Shown piece by piece: positions 40,146 through 62,808 of a stretch of 64,000 nucleotides of DNA. Source of the stretch: Immundisolibacter sp. Lineage in GTDB: Bacteria > Pseudomonadota > Gammaproteobacteria > Immundisolibacterales > Immundisolibacteraceae. Under the pieces are notes generated by a model. The model saw only the letters and a program-made list of their open reading frames with translations, had not been told where the DNA came from and ran no database searches. Each line of letters opens with the position of its first letter. The stretch's first letter is position 1. A program made the position numbers and the translations under genes. The stretch lies in contig NZ_JACIZD010000001.1 in assembly GCF_014359565.1 (NCBI RefSeq), positions 682,001 through 746,000 of the forward strand, read 5' to 3'.

Positions 40146-40206
40146 TTTGGATCATCCCGTCAATCGCCGTCACGGCGGCGGTTTTCGGTGCCGGTAAGGT
40201 GCCGGC

Positions 40207-40280
40207 GCGGGTGTAGTTCAATGGTAGAACTTCAGCCTTCCAAGCTGATAGCGTGGGTTCGATTCCCATCACCCGCTCCA
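40207..40280 (+). tRNA. tRNA-Gly (anticodon TCC)
   Basis: A 74-base tRNA with CCA encoded. The acceptor is GCGGGTG/CACCCGC. Anticodon stem TCAGC/GCTGA with loop CTTCCAA gives anticodon TCC, reading GGA and GGG. It shares its 5' half with the CCC isoacceptor. Confidence 0.95.
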
Positions 40281-40303
40281 TTATTTGTACCGGGGACGAA
40301 CGC

Positions 40304-40379
<76 letters not shown>

Positions 40380-40439
40380 GTTGTGTTTCATTTCGGCGCC
40401 GCAGGGTCGGCATCCGTCAGTTTCAGCAGAGGTTAGGGC

Positions 40440-41630
<1,191 letters not shown>

Positions 41631-41670
41631 GGTCCGGCTGGATGCCGGTGCGGCGGGTGTTGCAAGGTAC

Positions 41671-41746
41671 AGGCCAGTAGCTCAATCGGTAGAGCGGCGG
41701 TCTCCAAAACCGCAGGTTGGGGGTTCGATTCCCTCCTGGCCTGCCA
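41671..41746 (+). tRNA. tRNA-Trp (anticodon CCA)
   Basis: A 76-base tRNA with CCA encoded. The acceptor AGGCCAG pairs with CTGGCCT. Anticodon stem GCGGT/ACCGC with loop CTCCAAA gives CCA. It stands between tuf and secE with no promoter visible in the 40 bases before it, so it is probably processed from the tuf or secE transcript. Confidence 0.95.
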
Positions 41747-41788
41747 TTTCTGGGCCGGTTTCAAAGACACTCTCGAAGGCTCACGAAT

Positions 41789-42169
41789 ATGGCAGTCAAT
41801 GCGCCGATGGCGAAGCAGGGGTTTGCGGATCGTCTGAAGCTGACCCTGGCCGTGGCGGTGCTGGTGGCCGGCGTGGTCGGGTTCTATGTCCTGGCCGATC
41901 AGCCGCAGGTCGTGCGCGTGCTGGTGGTGCTGGCCAGTGTCGGACTGGCGCTGCTGGTTGGCTTGCGCAGTGGTCCGGGTGGGCGCCTGTGGGGGTTTTT
42001 GAAGGACTCGCGCACCGAGGTGCGGCGCGTGGTCTGGCCGACGCGGCGCGAGACGCTGCAGACCACGGGGATCGTGTTCGTGGCGGCGGTGGTGGTCGGC
42101 CTCATGCTGTGGTTTTTTGACTGGGTGATCAGCCTCGCGATCAGGGGCTTCATGGGCATGGGGGGCTGA
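41789..42169 (+). CDS. secE: Preprotein translocase subunit SecE
   Basis: The clamp subunit of the SecYEG channel. This 126-residue form has three membrane spans as in E. coli (LAVAVLVAGVVGFYVL, VVLASVGLALLVGL and the conserved last span after EVRRVVWPTRRETLQT). The V-x-W-P-T-R motif on the cytoplasmic amphipathic helix is the family signature. ATG 41789 is chosen; further upstream sequence is tRNA. nusG follows after 3 bases, the universal pairing. Confidence 0.95.
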   Translation: MAVNAPMAKQGFADRLKLTLAVAVLVAGVVGFYVLADQPQVVRVLVVLASVGLALLVGLRSGPGGRLWGFLKDSRTEVRRVVWPTRRETLQTTGIVFVAAVVVGLMLWFFDWVISLAIRGFMGMGG

Positions 42170-42172
42170 TCG

Positions 42173-42706
42173 GTGGCGATGCGTTGGTATGTGGTGCACG
42201 CCTACTCGGGCTACGAGAAAACCGTGCAGCGCGCGCTCAAGGAGCGCGTCGCGCGGGCCGGCCTGGAGGACCGATTCGGCGAGATCCTGGTCCCGACCGA
42301 GGAAGTGGTCGAGATGAAGGACGGCCAGAAGCGGTCCAGTGAGCGCAAGTTCTTTCCCGGCTACGTGCTGGTGCAGATGGAAATGGACGAGGAAACCTGG
42401 CACCTGGTGCGCAGCGTGCCGCGGGTGCTCGGGTTCATCGGCGGCAGCGGCGACAAGCCGGCTCCGATCACCGAGCGCGAGGCGGACGAAATCCTCAGCC
42501 GCGTGCGCGAGGGTCAGGACAAGCCAAGGCCGAAGGTGTTGTTTGAAGTCGGTGAGATGGTGCGCGTGGCCGATGGTCCCTTCAACGACTTCAACGGCGT
42601 TGTCGAGCACGTCAATTACGAGAAGAACCGTCTGAACGTGTCGGTGATGATTTTCGGCCGGTCCACGCCGGTCGAGCTGGATTTCTCCCAGGTGGAGAAA
42701 GCCTAG
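42173..42706 (+). CDS. nusG: Transcription termination/antitermination protein NusG
   Basis: A 177-residue factor that binds RNA polymerase and couples it to the ribosome or Rho. The NGN domain begins [17 protein letters not shown] and contains [19 protein letters not shown]. The C-terminal KOW domain is [25 protein letters not shown] 42173 is taken as start, three bases after secE; an ATG two codons later (42179) is equally possible. Confidence 0.96.
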   Translation: MAMRWYVVHAYSGYEKTVQRALKERVARAGLEDRFGEILVPTEEVVEMKDGQKRSSERKFFPGYVLVQMEMDEETWHLVRSVPRVLGFIGGSGDKPAPITEREADEILSRVREGQDKPRPKVLFEVGEMVRVADGPFNDFNGVVEHVNYEKNRLNVSVMIFGRSTPVELDFSQVEKA

Positions 42707-42767
42707 CCGCCCTCGTGGCGACAACGGGGAGCCGTAAGGCGCTGTACCCGTCAACTGGAACTTTGAA

Positions 42768-43199
42768 ATGGCAAAAAAAGTCAGTGCGTATATCAAGCTG
42801 CAGGTGAAGGCCGGTCAGGCCAACCCCAGCCCGCCGGTCGGCCCGGCGCTGGGTCAGCGTGGCGTGAACATCATGGAGTTCGTCAAGGCCTTCAACGCCG
42901 AGACCGCCAGCATGGAGCCGGGCTTGCCGGTACCGGTGGTGATCACGGTTTACGAGGACCGCAGCTTCACCTTCGTCAAGAAGACCACGCCTGCGTCGGT
43001 GCTGCTGCGCAAGGCCGCCGGTATCGCGAAGGGCAGCCCGAACCCGAACACCAACAAGGTCGGCGTGGTTACCCGCGCGCAGCTGGAAGAAATCGTCCGC
43101 GCCAAGGAGCCGGACCTGACAGCGGCCGATCTGGAAGCGGCGCTGCGCACCATTGCCGGCAGCGCGCGCAGCATGGGTCTGACGGTGGAGGGGGTCTGA
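42768..43199 (+). CDS. rplK: 50S ribosomal protein L11
   Basis: Part of the GTPase-associated centre with 23S helices 43-44; needed for RelA sensing. The 143 residues match the family. The Pro-rich N-terminal region [19 protein letters not shown] and [16 protein letters not shown] are conserved. The 61 bases before it form the leader of the rplKA genes and may include an L1 binding site; no terminator is seen after nusG. rplA starts 1 base after the stop. Confidence 0.97.
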   Translation: MAKKVSAYIKLQVKAGQANPSPPVGPALGQRGVNIMEFVKAFNAETASMEPGLPVPVVITVYEDRSFTFVKKTTPASVLLRKAAGIAKGSPNPNTNKVGVVTRAQLEEIVRAKEPDLTAADLEAALRTIAGSARSMGLTVEGV

Positions 43200-43200
43200 C

Positions 43201-43893
43201 ATGGCTAACAGCAAACGACGCCGCGCGATCGACCAGAAGCTGGCCGGCCGCCGCCAGCTGCCGCTGGCCGATGCCCTCAGCCTGCTGCAGGAAGTGGCGA
43301 GCGCCAAGTTCGACGAGTCGATGGACGTGGCCCTGAACCTGGGGGTCGACCCGCGCAAATCCGATCAGGTCGTGCGCGGCGCCACCGTGCTGCCGCACGG
43401 CACCGGCAAGAAGGCCCGCGTGGCCGTGTTCGCGCAGGGTCAGGCGGCCGAAGCGGCCACCGCTGCCGGTGCCGATGCCGTCGGCATGGAGGATCTTGCC
43501 GAGCGCATTCGCGGCGGCGATCTGGATTTCAGTGTGGTGATCGCCGCCCCGGACGCCATGCGCGTGGTCGGTACTCTGGGTCAGGTGCTCGGTCCGCGGG
43601 GTCTGATGCCCAATCCCAAGGTCGGTACGGTGACCCCCGATGTGGCGACCGCCGTCAGCAACGCGAAGAAGGGCCAGGTGCGTTTTCGCACCGACAAGGC
43701 CGGCATCGTGCACTTCGTGATCGGCCGTGTGTCGTTCCCGGTCGAGGCCCTGCGCGAGAACCTGCAGGCGGTGCTGGCGGACGTGCAAAGGCTCAAGCCG
43801 GCCACCTCTAAGGGCACTTACCTGCGCAAGGTGACGGTCTCGTCCACCATGGGTCCGGGGTTGTCCGTCGATCTGGCCAGTCTCGGCCAGTGA
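43201..43893 (+). CDS. rplA: 50S ribosomal protein L1
   Basis: A 230-residue protein of the L1 stalk that helps release deacylated tRNA and, in enterobacteria, represses its own operon. The signature [22 protein letters not shown] and the [15 protein letters not shown] segment are present. It starts 1 base after rplK, so translation is coupled. Confidence 0.97.
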   Translation: MANSKRRRAIDQKLAGRRQLPLADALSLLQEVASAKFDESMDVALNLGVDPRKSDQVVRGATVLPHGTGKKARVAVFAQGQAAEAATAAGADAVGMEDLAERIRGGDLDFSVVIAAPDAMRVVGTLGQVLGPRGLMPNPKVGTVTPDVATAVSNAKKGQVRFRTDKAGIVHFVIGRVSFPVEALRENLQAVLADVQRLKPATSKGTYLRKVTVSSTMGPGLSVDLASLGQ

Positions 43894-43929
43894 GCCGGCG
43901 GTCTACTTAGTCAATAAAGGAATCTGGCC

Positions 43930-44454
43930 GTGGCGAGCATTCTGGAAACAAAACAGGCAATCGTGAGTGAAGTGGCTGCCGTGGCAGCCACCGCGCCGGT
44001 GCTGGTGGGTCTGGACCTGAGCGGACTGACGGTCCGCCAGGTGACCGGCCTGCGGCGCGAGGCGCGCAAGGCCGACGTGTATCTGAAGGTGGTCAAGAAC
44101 ACCCTGCTGCGGCGGGCCGTGGAGGGCACCGGCTTCGAGTGCGTGCGCGAGGCCGCCCGGGGCCCGCTGATGGTTGCCTTCTCGCGCGGCGAACCGGGCG
44201 CTGCGGCGCGCATGGTGCGCGATTTTCGCAAGGCCAACCCGAAGGCCGAAGTCCGACTGGTGGCGGTCGCCGGACGCCTGCTGCGGCCGGAAGATCTGGA
44301 TGCGGTGGCCAAGCTGCCGACCCGCGACGAAGCCATCGCGCAGTTGATGGGCGTCATGAGGGCGCCGATCGCCAAGCTGGTGCGCGTGCTGGCGGCGCCC
44401 AACAGCAAGCTGGTGCGCACGCTGGCGGCGGTGCGGGACCAGAAGCAGGGTTGA
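43930..44454 (+). CDS. rplJ: 50S ribosomal protein L10
   Basis: A 174-residue protein that anchors L12 dimers at the stalk base and with them represses the operon. The start GTG 43930 follows AAAGGA at a normal distance. The N-terminal rRNA-binding part has [30 protein letters not shown]; the C-terminal helix ([18 protein letters not shown]) holds the L12 sites. The 36-base space after rplA is short for a full L10 leader, so the leader probably includes the rplA end. Confidence 0.96.
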   Translation: MASILETKQAIVSEVAAVAATAPVLVGLDLSGLTVRQVTGLRREARKADVYLKVVKNTLLRRAVEGTGFECVREAARGPLMVAFSRGEPGAAARMVRDFRKANPKAEVRLVAVAGRLLRPEDLDAVAKLPTRDEAIAQLMGVMRAPIAKLVRVLAAPNSKLVRTLAAVRDQKQG

Positions 44455-44515
44455 GGCGGCAGGTTCGGGCCGCGGTATTTCAAATTTTTATTTTTCGTTC
44501 CCAGGAGTCAGGACC

Positions 44516-44896
44516 ATGGCGGTTAGCAAGGAAGAAATTCTCGACGCAATTTCCAACATGACGGTGATGGAAGTCGTCGACCTCATCAGCATGATGGAAG
44601 AGAAATTCGGTGTCAGCGCGGCCGCGTTTGCGGCGGCGCCAGTGGCCGTTGCCGGTGGCGAAGCCGCCGCGCAGGTTGAGGAGCGCACGGAGTTCGACGT
44701 GGTCATGTCGAGCTTTGGCGAGAACAAGGTCAACGTCATCAAGACCGTGCGCGCCCTGACCGGCCTGGGCCTGAAGGAAGCCAAGGACCTGGTGGAGGCC
44801 GTGCCGGCCACCATCAAGACCGGCATTCCGAAGGCCGAGGCTGAGGATGTGGTAAAGCAGCTGGTCGAGGCGGGCGCGGCAGCCGAGGTCAAGTAA
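44516..44896 (+). CDS. rplL: 50S ribosomal protein L7/L12
   Basis: The stalk protein that recruits translation GTPases, 126 residues. The N-terminal dimer domain ([26 protein letters not shown]), the Ala-rich hinge ([18 protein letters not shown]) and the C-terminal factor-binding domain ([22 protein letters not shown]) are all standard. AGGAGTCAGGACC upstream gives a strong ribosome site, fitting its high stoichiometry. Confidence 0.97.
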   Translation: MAVSKEEILDAISNMTVMEVVDLISMMEEKFGVSAAAFAAAPVAVAGGEAAAQVEERTEFDVVMSSFGENKVNVIKTVRALTGLGLKEAKDLVEAVPATIKTGIPKAEAEDVVKQLVEAGAAAEVK

Positions 44897-45155
44897 TCGT
44901 CGCCGAGCCGCGTCTGAGCCGATCGGCAGGACGCATCCACGGTCCGGTCCGGCCGCCATCTTCGGCGGCTAGGTCGTGCTGTACCCAAGGGAAGGCCCCA
45001 GGCGCTGCGTGCTGGTGTAAACAACCGGCCACGTTGCGTCGGGGTCTTCTTTTGTCTCGTTTTTTGGCCGCTCCGCGTGCCGTCGTCGGGCAGTGCATTG
45101 CCGACAGGCCTGGCCGCGAGTGACATCTGAAGGTTTCGTCTGGGGGCTGCGATCC
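44897..45155 (+). other. 259-bp rplL-rpoB intergenic region with hairpin and T-rich tract
   Basis: In many bacteria this gap carries a partial terminator and an RNase III site that lower rpoB output relative to rplL. Here a GCCGCC-ATCTTC-GGCGGC hairpin stands at 44952-44969, and a T-rich tract (TCTTCTTTTG, then CGTTTTTTGG) runs about 45045-45066 after only a weak stem (CCACG-TTG-CGT). It may be an attenuator, but I cannot fold it. No coding frame is credible, and no consensus promoter is seen. Confidence 0.5.
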
Positions 45156-49232
<4,077 letters not shown>

Positions 49233-49280
49233 GGCAGTACCGAACTGCGGTTTTCGGTCACCTGAAGCGGGGATACGATC

Positions 49281-53504
<4,224 letters not shown>

Positions 53505-53516
53505 CGTTGCCTTCTG

Positions 53517-53544
53517 CTGGCCCGCCCCTGCCGGGGCGGGCCAG
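53517..53544 (+). terminator. Perfect 12-bp hairpin after rpoC, without T-run
   Basis: CTGGCCCGCCCC (53517-53528), loop TGCC, GGGGCGGGCCAG (53533-53544). It begins 12 bases after the rpoC stop. The stem is very stable, but the following CCCGCGTACG is not T-rich, so it is either a Rho-assisted or non-canonical terminator, or an RNA 3'-end stabiliser. The remaining bases to 53690 hold nothing I recognise. Confidence 0.6.
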
Positions 53545-53693
53545 CCCGCGTACGAACCCGGTGAAGGCCCGTATGGCCAGGATGTTGCGCCCTGGCGGGT
53601 GCTTGCCGGGTTCGGTTGATGGCATTTGAATTGTGATCGGCTGCGATTGCGCCGAATGCGTCTGTTGAAGACCGGAACGGCGCGCTTTTTGGG

Positions 53694-53722
53694 TTGACAG
53701 TGACCCCGCCGATCCCTAGAAT
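53694..53722 (+). promoter_or_regulatory. Promoter of the str operon (rpsL)
   Basis: TTGACA (53694-53699), exactly 17 bases, TAGAAT (53717-53722). It is the best sigma-70-type match in the window. Transcription would start near 53729-53731 and continue into the leader hairpin at 53734. Confidence 0.9.
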
Positions 53723-53733
53723 TCCGCTCCCCT

Positions 53734-53765
53734 GACAGGTCGGGGCCCCGTTGCCCCGGCCTGTC
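53734..53765 (+). promoter_or_regulatory. Leader hairpin of the str operon mRNA
   Basis: GACAGGTCGGGGC (53734-53746), loop CCCGTT, GCCCCGGCCTGTC (53753-53765): a 13-bp stem with one G-T pair, directly after the likely transcription start. TATTTATTTG follows, which is A/T-rich though not a pure T-run. It could be a 5'-stabilising hairpin, an attenuator or a binding site for a ribosomal protein. Confidence 0.65.
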
Positions 53766-53791
53766 TATTTATTTGTGACCAGGAATTTTCC

Positions 53792-54166
53792 ATGGCGACG
53801 ATCAACCAGCTGGTCCGCAAGCCGCGCGTGCAGCCGCGAAAGAAGTCGCCGGTTCCGGCGCTCGAAGCCTGTCCGCAGAAGCGTGGCGTGTGCACGCGTG
53901 TCTACACCACCACGCCCAAGAAGCCGAACTCGGCCCTGCGCAAGGTGGCGCGCGTGCGCCTGACCAATGGCTTTGAGGTCACCACCTATATCGGTGGCGA
54001 AGGCCATAACCTGCAGGAGCACTCGGTGGTGCTGATTCGCGGCGGTCGCGTCAAGGACTTGCCCGGCGTGCGCTACCACACAGTGCGCGGCACGCTCGAC
54101 ACCACGGGTGTCAAGGATCGTCGCCAGGGTCGCTCCAAGTACGGTGCCAAGCGGCCCAAGAGCTGA
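53792..54166 (+). CDS. rpsL: 30S ribosomal protein S12
   Basis: A 124-residue decoding-site protein. [18 protein letters not shown] holds Lys42/43 and [17 protein letters not shown] holds Lys87/88 and the methylthiolated Asp88; both are in streptomycin-sensitive form. ATG 53792 follows AGGAATTTTCC. It is the first gene of the str operon. Confidence 0.98.
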   Translation: MATINQLVRKPRVQPRKKSPVPALEACPQKRGVCTRVYTTTPKKPNSALRKVARVRLTNGFEVTTYIGGEGHNLQEHSVVLIRGGRVKDLPGVRYHTVRGTLDTTGVKDRRQGRSKYGAKRPKS

Positions 54167-54231
54167 TCGATTCCAGGCGCCCCGGCGTTCACCCGCCGGG
54201 CGACTTTTCCCGATTTCTTTAGAGATCTGCC

Positions 54232-54702
54232 ATGTCGAGACGACGAGTACCCGCCAAGCGCGACATCCTTCCGGACCCCAAGTTCGGCGACAAGGTGTTG
54301 GCCAAGCTGATTAACGTGATCATGCATGACGGCAAGAAGTCGGTCGCCGAGGCCATCGTGTACGGTGCCCTGGATCGCCTGACGGAGAAATCGGCGTCCG
54401 ATCCGGTGGAAAAGGTCCGCCAGGCGCTGACCAATATCGGGCCGCTGGTCGAGGTCAAGTCCCGTCGTGTCGGTGGCGCCAACTACCAGGTGCCGACCGA
54501 GGTGCGCCCGTCCCGTCAGCAGGCGCTGGCCATGCGCTGGCTGATCGATGCCGCCCGCAAGCGTGGCGAGAAATCCATGGCGCTGCGCCTGGCCGGTGAA
54601 ATCGGCGACGCGTCCGAGAACCGCGGCGCGGCCGTGAAAAAGCGCGAAGACACCCACCGCATGGCGGAGGCCAACAAGGCCTTCTCCCATTACCGCTGGT
54701 AA
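54232..54702 (+). CDS. rpsG: 30S ribosomal protein S7
   Basis: A 156-residue protein that nucleates the 30S head and contacts E-site t[23 protein letters not shown] and [23 protein letters not shown] are conserved. The 65 bases between rpsL and rpsG may include the S7 autoregulatory site known in E. coli; I see no clear structure. Confidence 0.98.
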   Translation: MSRRRVPAKRDILPDPKFGDKVLAKLINVIMHDGKKSVAEAIVYGALDRLTEKSASDPVEKVRQALTNIGPLVEVKSRRVGGANYQVPTEVRPSRQQALAMRWLIDAARKRGEKSMALRLAGEIGDASENRGAAVKKREDTHRMAEANKAFSHYRW

Positions 54703-54742
54703 GCAGCGGTTTCTGAATCCGGATTCGACCGAGTAAACAGTC

Positions 54743-56827
<2,085 letters not shown>

Positions 56828-56866
56828 CGTCCGTCGGACGGGTCAGTCAAGCGAAGGGTGTGAGTC

Positions 56867-58057
<1,191 letters not shown>

Positions 58058-58062
58058 GCACC

Positions 58063-58374
58063 ATGGCCGGACAGAAGATTCGCATCCGTTTGAAATCCTT
58101 CTCGCATCAGCTGATCGACAAGTCGGCGCGCGAGATCGTCGACACCGCCAAGCGTACCGGCTCACGTGTGCACGGGCCGATCCCGCTGCCGGTGAAGATC
58201 GAACGCTTCACGCTGCTGCGCTCGCCGCACAAGGACAAGGATTCGCGCGATCAGTTCGAGATTCGCACCCACAAGCGGTTGATGGACATCATCGACCCGA
58301 CCGACAAGACGGTGGATGCGCTGATGAATCTGGATCTGGCCGCCGGCGTGGACGTGCATATCAAGCTCAGCTGA
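58063..58374 (+). CDS. rpsJ: 30S ribosomal protein S10
   Basis: A 103-residue protein of the 30S head, also NusE in antitermination. [29 protein letters not shown] and the loop [31 protein letters not shown] region are conserved. It starts only 5 bases after tuf, so there is no room for an S10 leader of the E. coli type and the cluster must be read from the str operon. Confidence 0.97.
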   Translation: MAGQKIRIRLKSFSHQLIDKSAREIVDTAKRTGSRVHGPIPLPVKIERFTLLRSPHKDKDSRDQFEIRTHKRLMDIIDPTDKTVDALMNLDLAAGVDVHIKLS

Positions 58375-58445
58375 CGGCCGTGGGCAGGCCCCGAAGGGTG
58401 GGGTTGCAGCCCGGGCGATTTGGATAACAGGTAAGGGAACCAGGC

Positions 58446-59099
58446 ATGGCCATTGGTTTGGTGGGCCGCAAGTGCGGCATGACACGAATATTCACGCCGG
58501 AAGGCGCCGGGGTGCCGGTGACGGTGGTCGACGTGTCCAACAATCGCGTGGTGCAGGTGCGCACCGCCGAGGTGGACGGCTATCGAGCCGTGCAGGTCTC
58601 GCGCGGCAGCAAGCGTGCGGCGCTGGTCGACAAGGCCCTGGCCGGGCACTACGCCAAGGCCGGGGTCGAGCCCGGACGCAGCCTGACCGAGTTTCGCCTG
58701 CCCGAAGGCGCAGGTGACGAGTTGGCGGTTGGCGACACCCTGTCCCCCGATCAGTTCGAGGCAGGCCAGATGGTCAGCGTGACCGGTGTGACGCGCGGCC
58801 GGGGGTTCACCGGCACCGTGGCGCGCTGGGGTTTTCGCGGCGGCGACGCCACGCACGGCAACTCGCTGTCGCACCGTGCGCCGGGCTCCATCGGTCAGAA
58901 CCAGACGCCGGGCCGCGTGTTTCCGGGCAAGAAGATGGCTGGTCACGCCGGCGATGTGCAGCGTACGCAGCGCAATCTCGAGGTGATCAAGGTAGACGCG
59001 CAGCGCGGCCTGCTGCTGATCAAGGGCGCGGTGCCCGGGCCAACGGGTGGTGAGCTGATCGTGCGGCCGATCGTGAGCGGCAAGAAGGCAGGGGCGTGA
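58446..59099 (+). CDS. rplC: 50S ribosomal protein L3
   Basis: A 217-residue protein at the peptidyl transferase centre. It starts [20 protein letters not shown]. The conserved hook [25 protein letters not shown] contains the Gln that PrmB methylates in relatives. The 71-base gap after rpsJ ends in a GGTAAGGGAACC ribosome site. rplD begins 1 base after the stop. Confidence 0.97.
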   Translation: MAIGLVGRKCGMTRIFTPEGAGVPVTVVDVSNNRVVQVRTAEVDGYRAVQVSRGSKRAALVDKALAGHYAKAGVEPGRSLTEFRLPEGAGDELAVGDTLSPDQFEAGQMVSVTGVTRGRGFTGTVARWGFRGGDATHGNSLSHRAPGSIGQNQTPGRVFPGKKMAGHAGDVQRTQRNLEVIKVDAQRGLLLIKGAVPGPTGGELIVRPIVSGKKAGA

Positions 59100-59100
59100 C

Positions 59101-59721
59101 ATGGAAATGCCAGTAACCGCGATCGAAGGCACCGTCGGCAGCGTAATGCTTGCCGATGCCGTGTTCGATCGGCCGTTCAACGAAGGTCTGGTGCACCAGA
59201 TGGTGGTGGCCTTCATGGCCAATGCGCGCCAGGCCGACGCCAAGCAGAAAACCCGCACCGAAGTGCGTGGCGGTGGCCGCAAGCCGTGGAAGCAGAAGGG
59301 CAGCGGTCGGGCTCGCGCCGGCAGCATCCGCAGCCCGCTGTGGCGCGGGGGTGGCAAGGTGTTCCCGGCCGGCGGCGAGAACTACAGCCAGAAGCTGAAC
59401 AAGAAGATGTACCGCGCGGGTATGCGCAGCATCTTCTCGGAGCTGGCGCGGCTGGGTCGCCTGCAGCTGGTCGACGGCTTCCCGCTGGAGGCGCCAAAGA
59501 CCCGCGCGTTGGTCGAGCGCCTGGAACAACTGCAGATTCCGACTGGTCATTTGCTGCTGGTGGTCGATGAGCTGACGGTGGAGCTGGCCTTGGCCGCACG
59601 CAACCTGGTCGGCGTCGAGGCGTGCGAAGTACAGGATTTGAATCCGCTGGCGCTGATCTGGGCCGAGCGGATCGTGATGACCGCCAATGCGGCGCGCGCC
59701 GTCGAGGAGTGGCTGCAGTGA
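59101..59721 (+). CDS. rplD: 50S ribosomal protein L4
   Basis: A 206-residue exit-tunnel protein. The extended loop [20 protein letters not shown] with WRGGGKVFP is intact. In E. coli L4 also represses the S10 operon; the leader target is not visible here. The stop overlaps the rplW start as GTGA. Confidence 0.97.
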   Translation: MEMPVTAIEGTVGSVMLADAVFDRPFNEGLVHQMVVAFMANARQADAKQKTRTEVRGGGRKPWKQKGSGRARAGSIRSPLWRGGGKVFPAGGENYSQKLNKKMYRAGMRSIFSELARLGRLQLVDGFPLEAPKTRALVERLEQLQIPTGHLLLVVDELTVELALAARNLVGVEACEVQDLNPLALIWAERIVMTANAARAVEEWLQ

Positions 59722-60002
59722 ACGAAGCGAGACTGTTCGAGATCATCCGGGCGCCGCACATTTCCGAGAAGGGCACGCGGGTCGCTGAGAAACACCGCCA
59801 GATCGTGTTCAAGGTGGCGCTGGACGCCAGCAAGGACGAGATCCGCGCCGCGGTCGAGCATGCCTTCTCGGTGAAGGTGCAGGCCGTGCGCACGCTGCGC
59901 GTGAAAGGCAAGCCCAAGCGCCAGGGACACCGCAGGGACTGGAAGAAGAGCTACGTCACGCTCGCTCCCGGGCACGATATCGACTTCACCGGGGTTGCCT
60001 GA
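59718..60002 (+). CDS. rplW: 50S ribosomal protein L23
   Basis: A 94-residue protein at the tunnel exit that docks trigger factor and SRP. GTG 59718 overlaps the rplD stop. APHISEKGTRVAEKHRQIVFKV and VRTLRVKGKPKRQGHRRDWKKSYV are typical. Confidence 0.96.
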   Translation: MNEARLFEIIRAPHISEKGTRVAEKHRQIVFKVALDASKDEIRAAVEHAFSVKVQAVRTLRVKGKPKRQGHRRDWKKSYVTLAPGHDIDFTGVA

Positions 60003-60032
60003 TAGGCGCCCAAGGAACGCCGGAACAGCATC

Positions 60033-60860
60033 ATGGCAGTAGTCAAGAGAAAACCAACCTCACCGGGCCGCCGCTTCGTCGTGAGCGTGGTCACGCCGGA
60101 GTTGCACAAGGGCGCGCCATACGCGCCGCTGGTGGTTGCCAAGCAGCGCACCGGTGGCCGCAACAGCGACGGCCGCATCACCACCCGGCATCAGGGTGGC
60201 GGTCACAAGCAGCGCTATCGCATTGTCGATTTTCGGCGCGAGAAGGATGGCATTCCGGCCCGCGTCGAGCGCCTGGAGTACGACCCCAATCGCACCGCGC
60301 ACCTGGCGCTGCTGCTGTATGCCGATGGCGAGCGTCGCTACATCATTGCCCCCAAGGGCGTGAGTGCCGGCAGCAAGCTGATGTCGGGCGTGCAGGCGCC
60401 GATTGAGGCGGGCAACACGCTGCCGCTGCGAAACGTGCCGGTCGGCAGCACGGTCCACTGTGTGGAGCTGAAAGTCGGCAAGGGTGCCCAGCTGGCGCGA
60501 AGCGCCGGCACTTCGGCGCAGCTGCTGGCCCGCGAGGGCGATTCGGTGACGCTGCGCCTGAAGTCCGGCGAGATTCGGCGCGTGCCTGCCGACTGTCGGG
60601 CGACCCTCGGCGAGGTAGGCAACGGCGAGCATTCGCTGCGCTCGCTGGGCAAGGCCGGCGCCACCCGCTGGCGCGGCATCCGCCCGACGGTGCGCGGTGT
60701 GGCCATGAACCCGGTCGATCATCCGCACGGTGGTGGTGAGGGACGCACCTCGGGTGGACGTCATCCGGTCTCGCCCTGGGGTGTGCCGACCAAGGGTTAC
60801 AAGACCCGCAAGAACAAGCGTACCAGCGGCCAGATCGTGCGCCGGCGCAGCGTCAAGTAA
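60033..60860 (+). CDS. rplB: 50S ribosomal protein L2
   Basis: A 275-residue protein next to the peptidyl transferase centre. The signature [23 protein letters not shown] holds the conserved His essential in E. coli L2. The N-terminal [11 protein letters not shown] and [20 protein letters not shown] are normal. Confidence 0.97.
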   Translation: MAVVKRKPTSPGRRFVVSVVTPELHKGAPYAPLVVAKQRTGGRNSDGRITTRHQGGGHKQRYRIVDFRREKDGIPARVERLEYDPNRTAHLALLLYADGERRYIIAPKGVSAGSKLMSGVQAPIEAGNTLPLRNVPVGSTVHCVELKVGKGAQLARSAGTSAQLLAREGDSVTLRLKSGEIRRVPADCRATLGEVGNGEHSLRSLGKAGATRWRGIRPTVRGVAMNPVDHPHGGGEGRTSGGRHPVSPWGVPTKGYKTRKNKRTSGQIVRRRSVK

Positions 60861-60881
60861 GGACAGGACGGAGCCAGACTC

Positions 60882-61157
60882 GTGCCAAGATCCGTAAAGA
60901 AGGGACCGTTCGTCGATCTGCATCTGATGCAGAAGGTCGAACAGATAGTCGCCAGCGGCGGCAGCCGCAAGCCGATCAAGACCTGGTCGCGGCGTTCCAC
61001 CGTGCTGCCGGACATGGTCGGCCTGACCTTTGCCGTGCACAACGGCCGCCAGCACGTGCCGGTCGTGGTCAACGAAAACATGGTCGGCCACAAGCTGGGC
61101 GAGTTCGTGCCCACGCGCACCTACCGCGGCCACGTGGCCGACCGCAAGACGCGCTGA
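60882..61157 (+). CDS. rpsS: 30S ribosomal protein S19
   Basis: A 91-residue head protein, start GTG 60882 ([16 protein letters not shown]). [23 protein letters not shown] and [16 protein letters not shown] are conserved. rplV follows after 7 bases. Confidence 0.96.
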   Translation: MPRSVKKGPFVDLHLMQKVEQIVASGGSRKPIKTWSRRSTVLPDMVGLTFAVHNGRQHVPVVVNENMVGHKLGEFVPTRTYRGHVADRKTR

Positions 61158-61164
61158 GGCAGTC

Positions 61165-61512
61165 ATGGAAACCTTTGCTTTGATGCGCAATGCGCACATT
61201 TCCGCCCAGAAGGGACGGTTGGTGGCCGACCAGGTGCGTGGCATGCCGGTTGACAAGGCGCTGCAGCTGCTGCTGCACAGCACCAAGAAGGCCGCCCACC
61301 TGGTCAAGAAGGTGGTCGAGTCGGCCATTGCCAACGCCGAGCACAACAACGGCGCCGACGTGGACGAGCTGCGGATCGCAGCCGTGTGCGTGGACGAGGG
61401 CCCGTCGATGAAGCGCTTCCATGCCCGCGCGCGCGGTCGCGGCAACCGGATCACGAAGCGTACCTGTCACATCAAGGTCGTTGTCAGCGACCAGAAAAAG
61501 GCCAAGGGCTAA
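61165..61512 (+). CDS. rplV: 50S ribosomal protein L22
   Basis: A 115-residue exit-tunnel protein whose loop ([21 protein letters not shown]) lines the tunnel. ATG 61165 gives [19 protein letters not shown], in line with the family. It ends 5 bases before rpsC. Confidence 0.96.
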   Translation: METFALMRNAHISAQKGRLVADQVRGMPVDKALQLLLHSTKKAAHLVKKVVESAIANAEHNNGADVDELRIAAVCVDEGPSMKRFHARARGRGNRITKRTCHIKVVVSDQKKAKG

Positions 61513-61517
61513 CCCAC

Positions 61518-62177
61518 ATGGGACAGAAAGTTCACCCGACCGGCATCCGACTGGGCGTCGTCAAGGATCATAATTCGCGCTGGTACGCTCAGGGTCGCGC
61601 CTTCGCCGATAACCTGAACGCCGACATTGCCGTGCGGGCCCTGTTGCGCAAGCACTTGGCGCACGCCTCGGTGAGCCGCATCGAGATCGAGCGCCCGGCA
61701 CAGAATGCACGCGTGATCATTCACACCGCGCGTCCGGGCATCGTCATCGGCAAGAAAGGCGACGACATCGAGAAGCTGCGTCGGCTGGTTGGCGAGCGGA
61801 TGGGCATTCCGGTGCACATCAGTGTCGAGGAAATCCGTCGCCCGGAGCTGGACGCCTACCTGGTGGCCGAGAGCGTGGCCCAGCAGCTGGAGCGGCGCAT
61901 CATGTTTCGCCGCGCCATGCGCCGGGCGGTGACCAATGCCATGCGCCTGCACGCGCAGGGCATTCGCATCAACGTCGGTGGCCGTCTGAACGGCGCCGAG
62001 ATCGCACGCAGCGAGTGGTATCGCGAGGGTCGGGTGCCGCTGCACACCTTCCGCGCCAACATCGATTACGGCACCGCCGAGGCCAAGACCACCTACGGGA
62101 TCATTGGCGTCAAGGTCTGGATTTATAAGGGCGACGGTCCCGAGGGCGCCGACGGCGCTCACGCACCGGGCGCCTGA
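61518..62177 (+). CDS. rpsC: 30S ribosomal protein S3
   Basis: A 219-residue mRNA-entry protein. [20 protein letters not shown] at the start, KH motif [14 protein letters not shown], and the C-terminal [25 protein letters not shown] are standard. It has a short Gly/Ala tail. rplP follows after 17 bases. Confidence 0.97.
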   Translation: MGQKVHPTGIRLGVVKDHNSRWYAQGRAFADNLNADIAVRALLRKHLAHASVSRIEIERPAQNARVIIHTARPGIVIGKKGDDIEKLRRLVGERMGIPVHISVEEIRRPELDAYLVAESVAQQLERRIMFRRAMRRAVTNAMRLHAQGIRINVGGRLNGAEIARSEWYREGRVPLHTFRANIDYGTAEAKTTYGIIGVKVWIYKGDGPEGADGAHAPGA

Positions 62178-62194
62178 GATAACAGGAAAGCACC

Positions 62195-62611
62195 ATGTTG
62201 CAGCCTAAGCGGACGAAATTCCGCAAACAGTTCAAGGGTCGTAACCGGGGCCTGGCCCTGGTCGGCAACGCCGTCAGCTTCGGCGAGTTCGGCCTCAAGG
62301 CGGTCAGCCGCGGGCGCATCACTGCCCGCCAGATCGAGGCCGCGCGTCGCGCCATCAGCCGGCACGTGCGTCGCGGCGGGAAGATCTGGATCCGCATCTT
62401 CCCGGACAAGCCGATTTCCAAGAAGCCGCTCGAAGTCCGCATGGGCAAGGGCAAGGGTGCGGTCGAGTACTGGGTCGCCGAGATTCAGCCCGGCAAGGTG
62501 CTGTACGAAATGGAAGGTGTGGACGAAGCCGTGGCCCGCGAGGCGATGGCGCTGGCCGCCGCCAAATTGTCGGTACGCACCACCTTCGTGAAGCGGGGGC
62601 TTACGGCATGA
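62195..62611 (+). CDS. rplP: 50S ribosomal protein L16
   Basis: A 138-residue protein that holds tRNA in the A site. It begins [19 protein letters not shown] and has [15 protein letters not shown] and [16 protein letters not shown]. The arginine hydroxylated in relatives lies in the latter segment. The stop overlaps rpmC. Confidence 0.97.
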   Translation: MLQPKRTKFRKQFKGRNRGLALVGNAVSFGEFGLKAVSRGRITARQIEAARRAISRHVRRGGKIWIRIFPDKPISKKPLEVRMGKGKGAVEYWVAEIQPGKVLYEMEGVDEAVAREAMALAAAKLSVRTTFVKRGLTA

Positions 62612-62808
62612 AGATCGCTGAACTGCGCGGCAAGTCGGCCGCCGAACTGAACAAGAAGCTGATCGAGCTGCATCGCGAGCACCTGAATCTGCGGGTGCAG
62701 CGGGCGACCGGTCAGCTGGCTCGGCCGTCACGCTTCCGCGCCTTGCGGCGCGAGGTGGCGCAAATCAAGACCCTTCTGAAAGAACAGGCTTCGCAGGCAA
62801 GCGCATGA
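62608..62808 (+). CDS. rpmC: 50S ribosomal protein L29
   Basis: A 66-residue helical hairpin protein near the tunnel exit. It starts at ATG 62608 overlapping rplP as ATGA and ends overlapping rpsQ as [34 protein letters not shown] is family-typical. Confidence 0.95.
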   Translation: MKIAELRGKSAAELNKKLIELHREHLNLRVQRATGQLARPSRFRALRREVAQIKTLLKEQASQASA

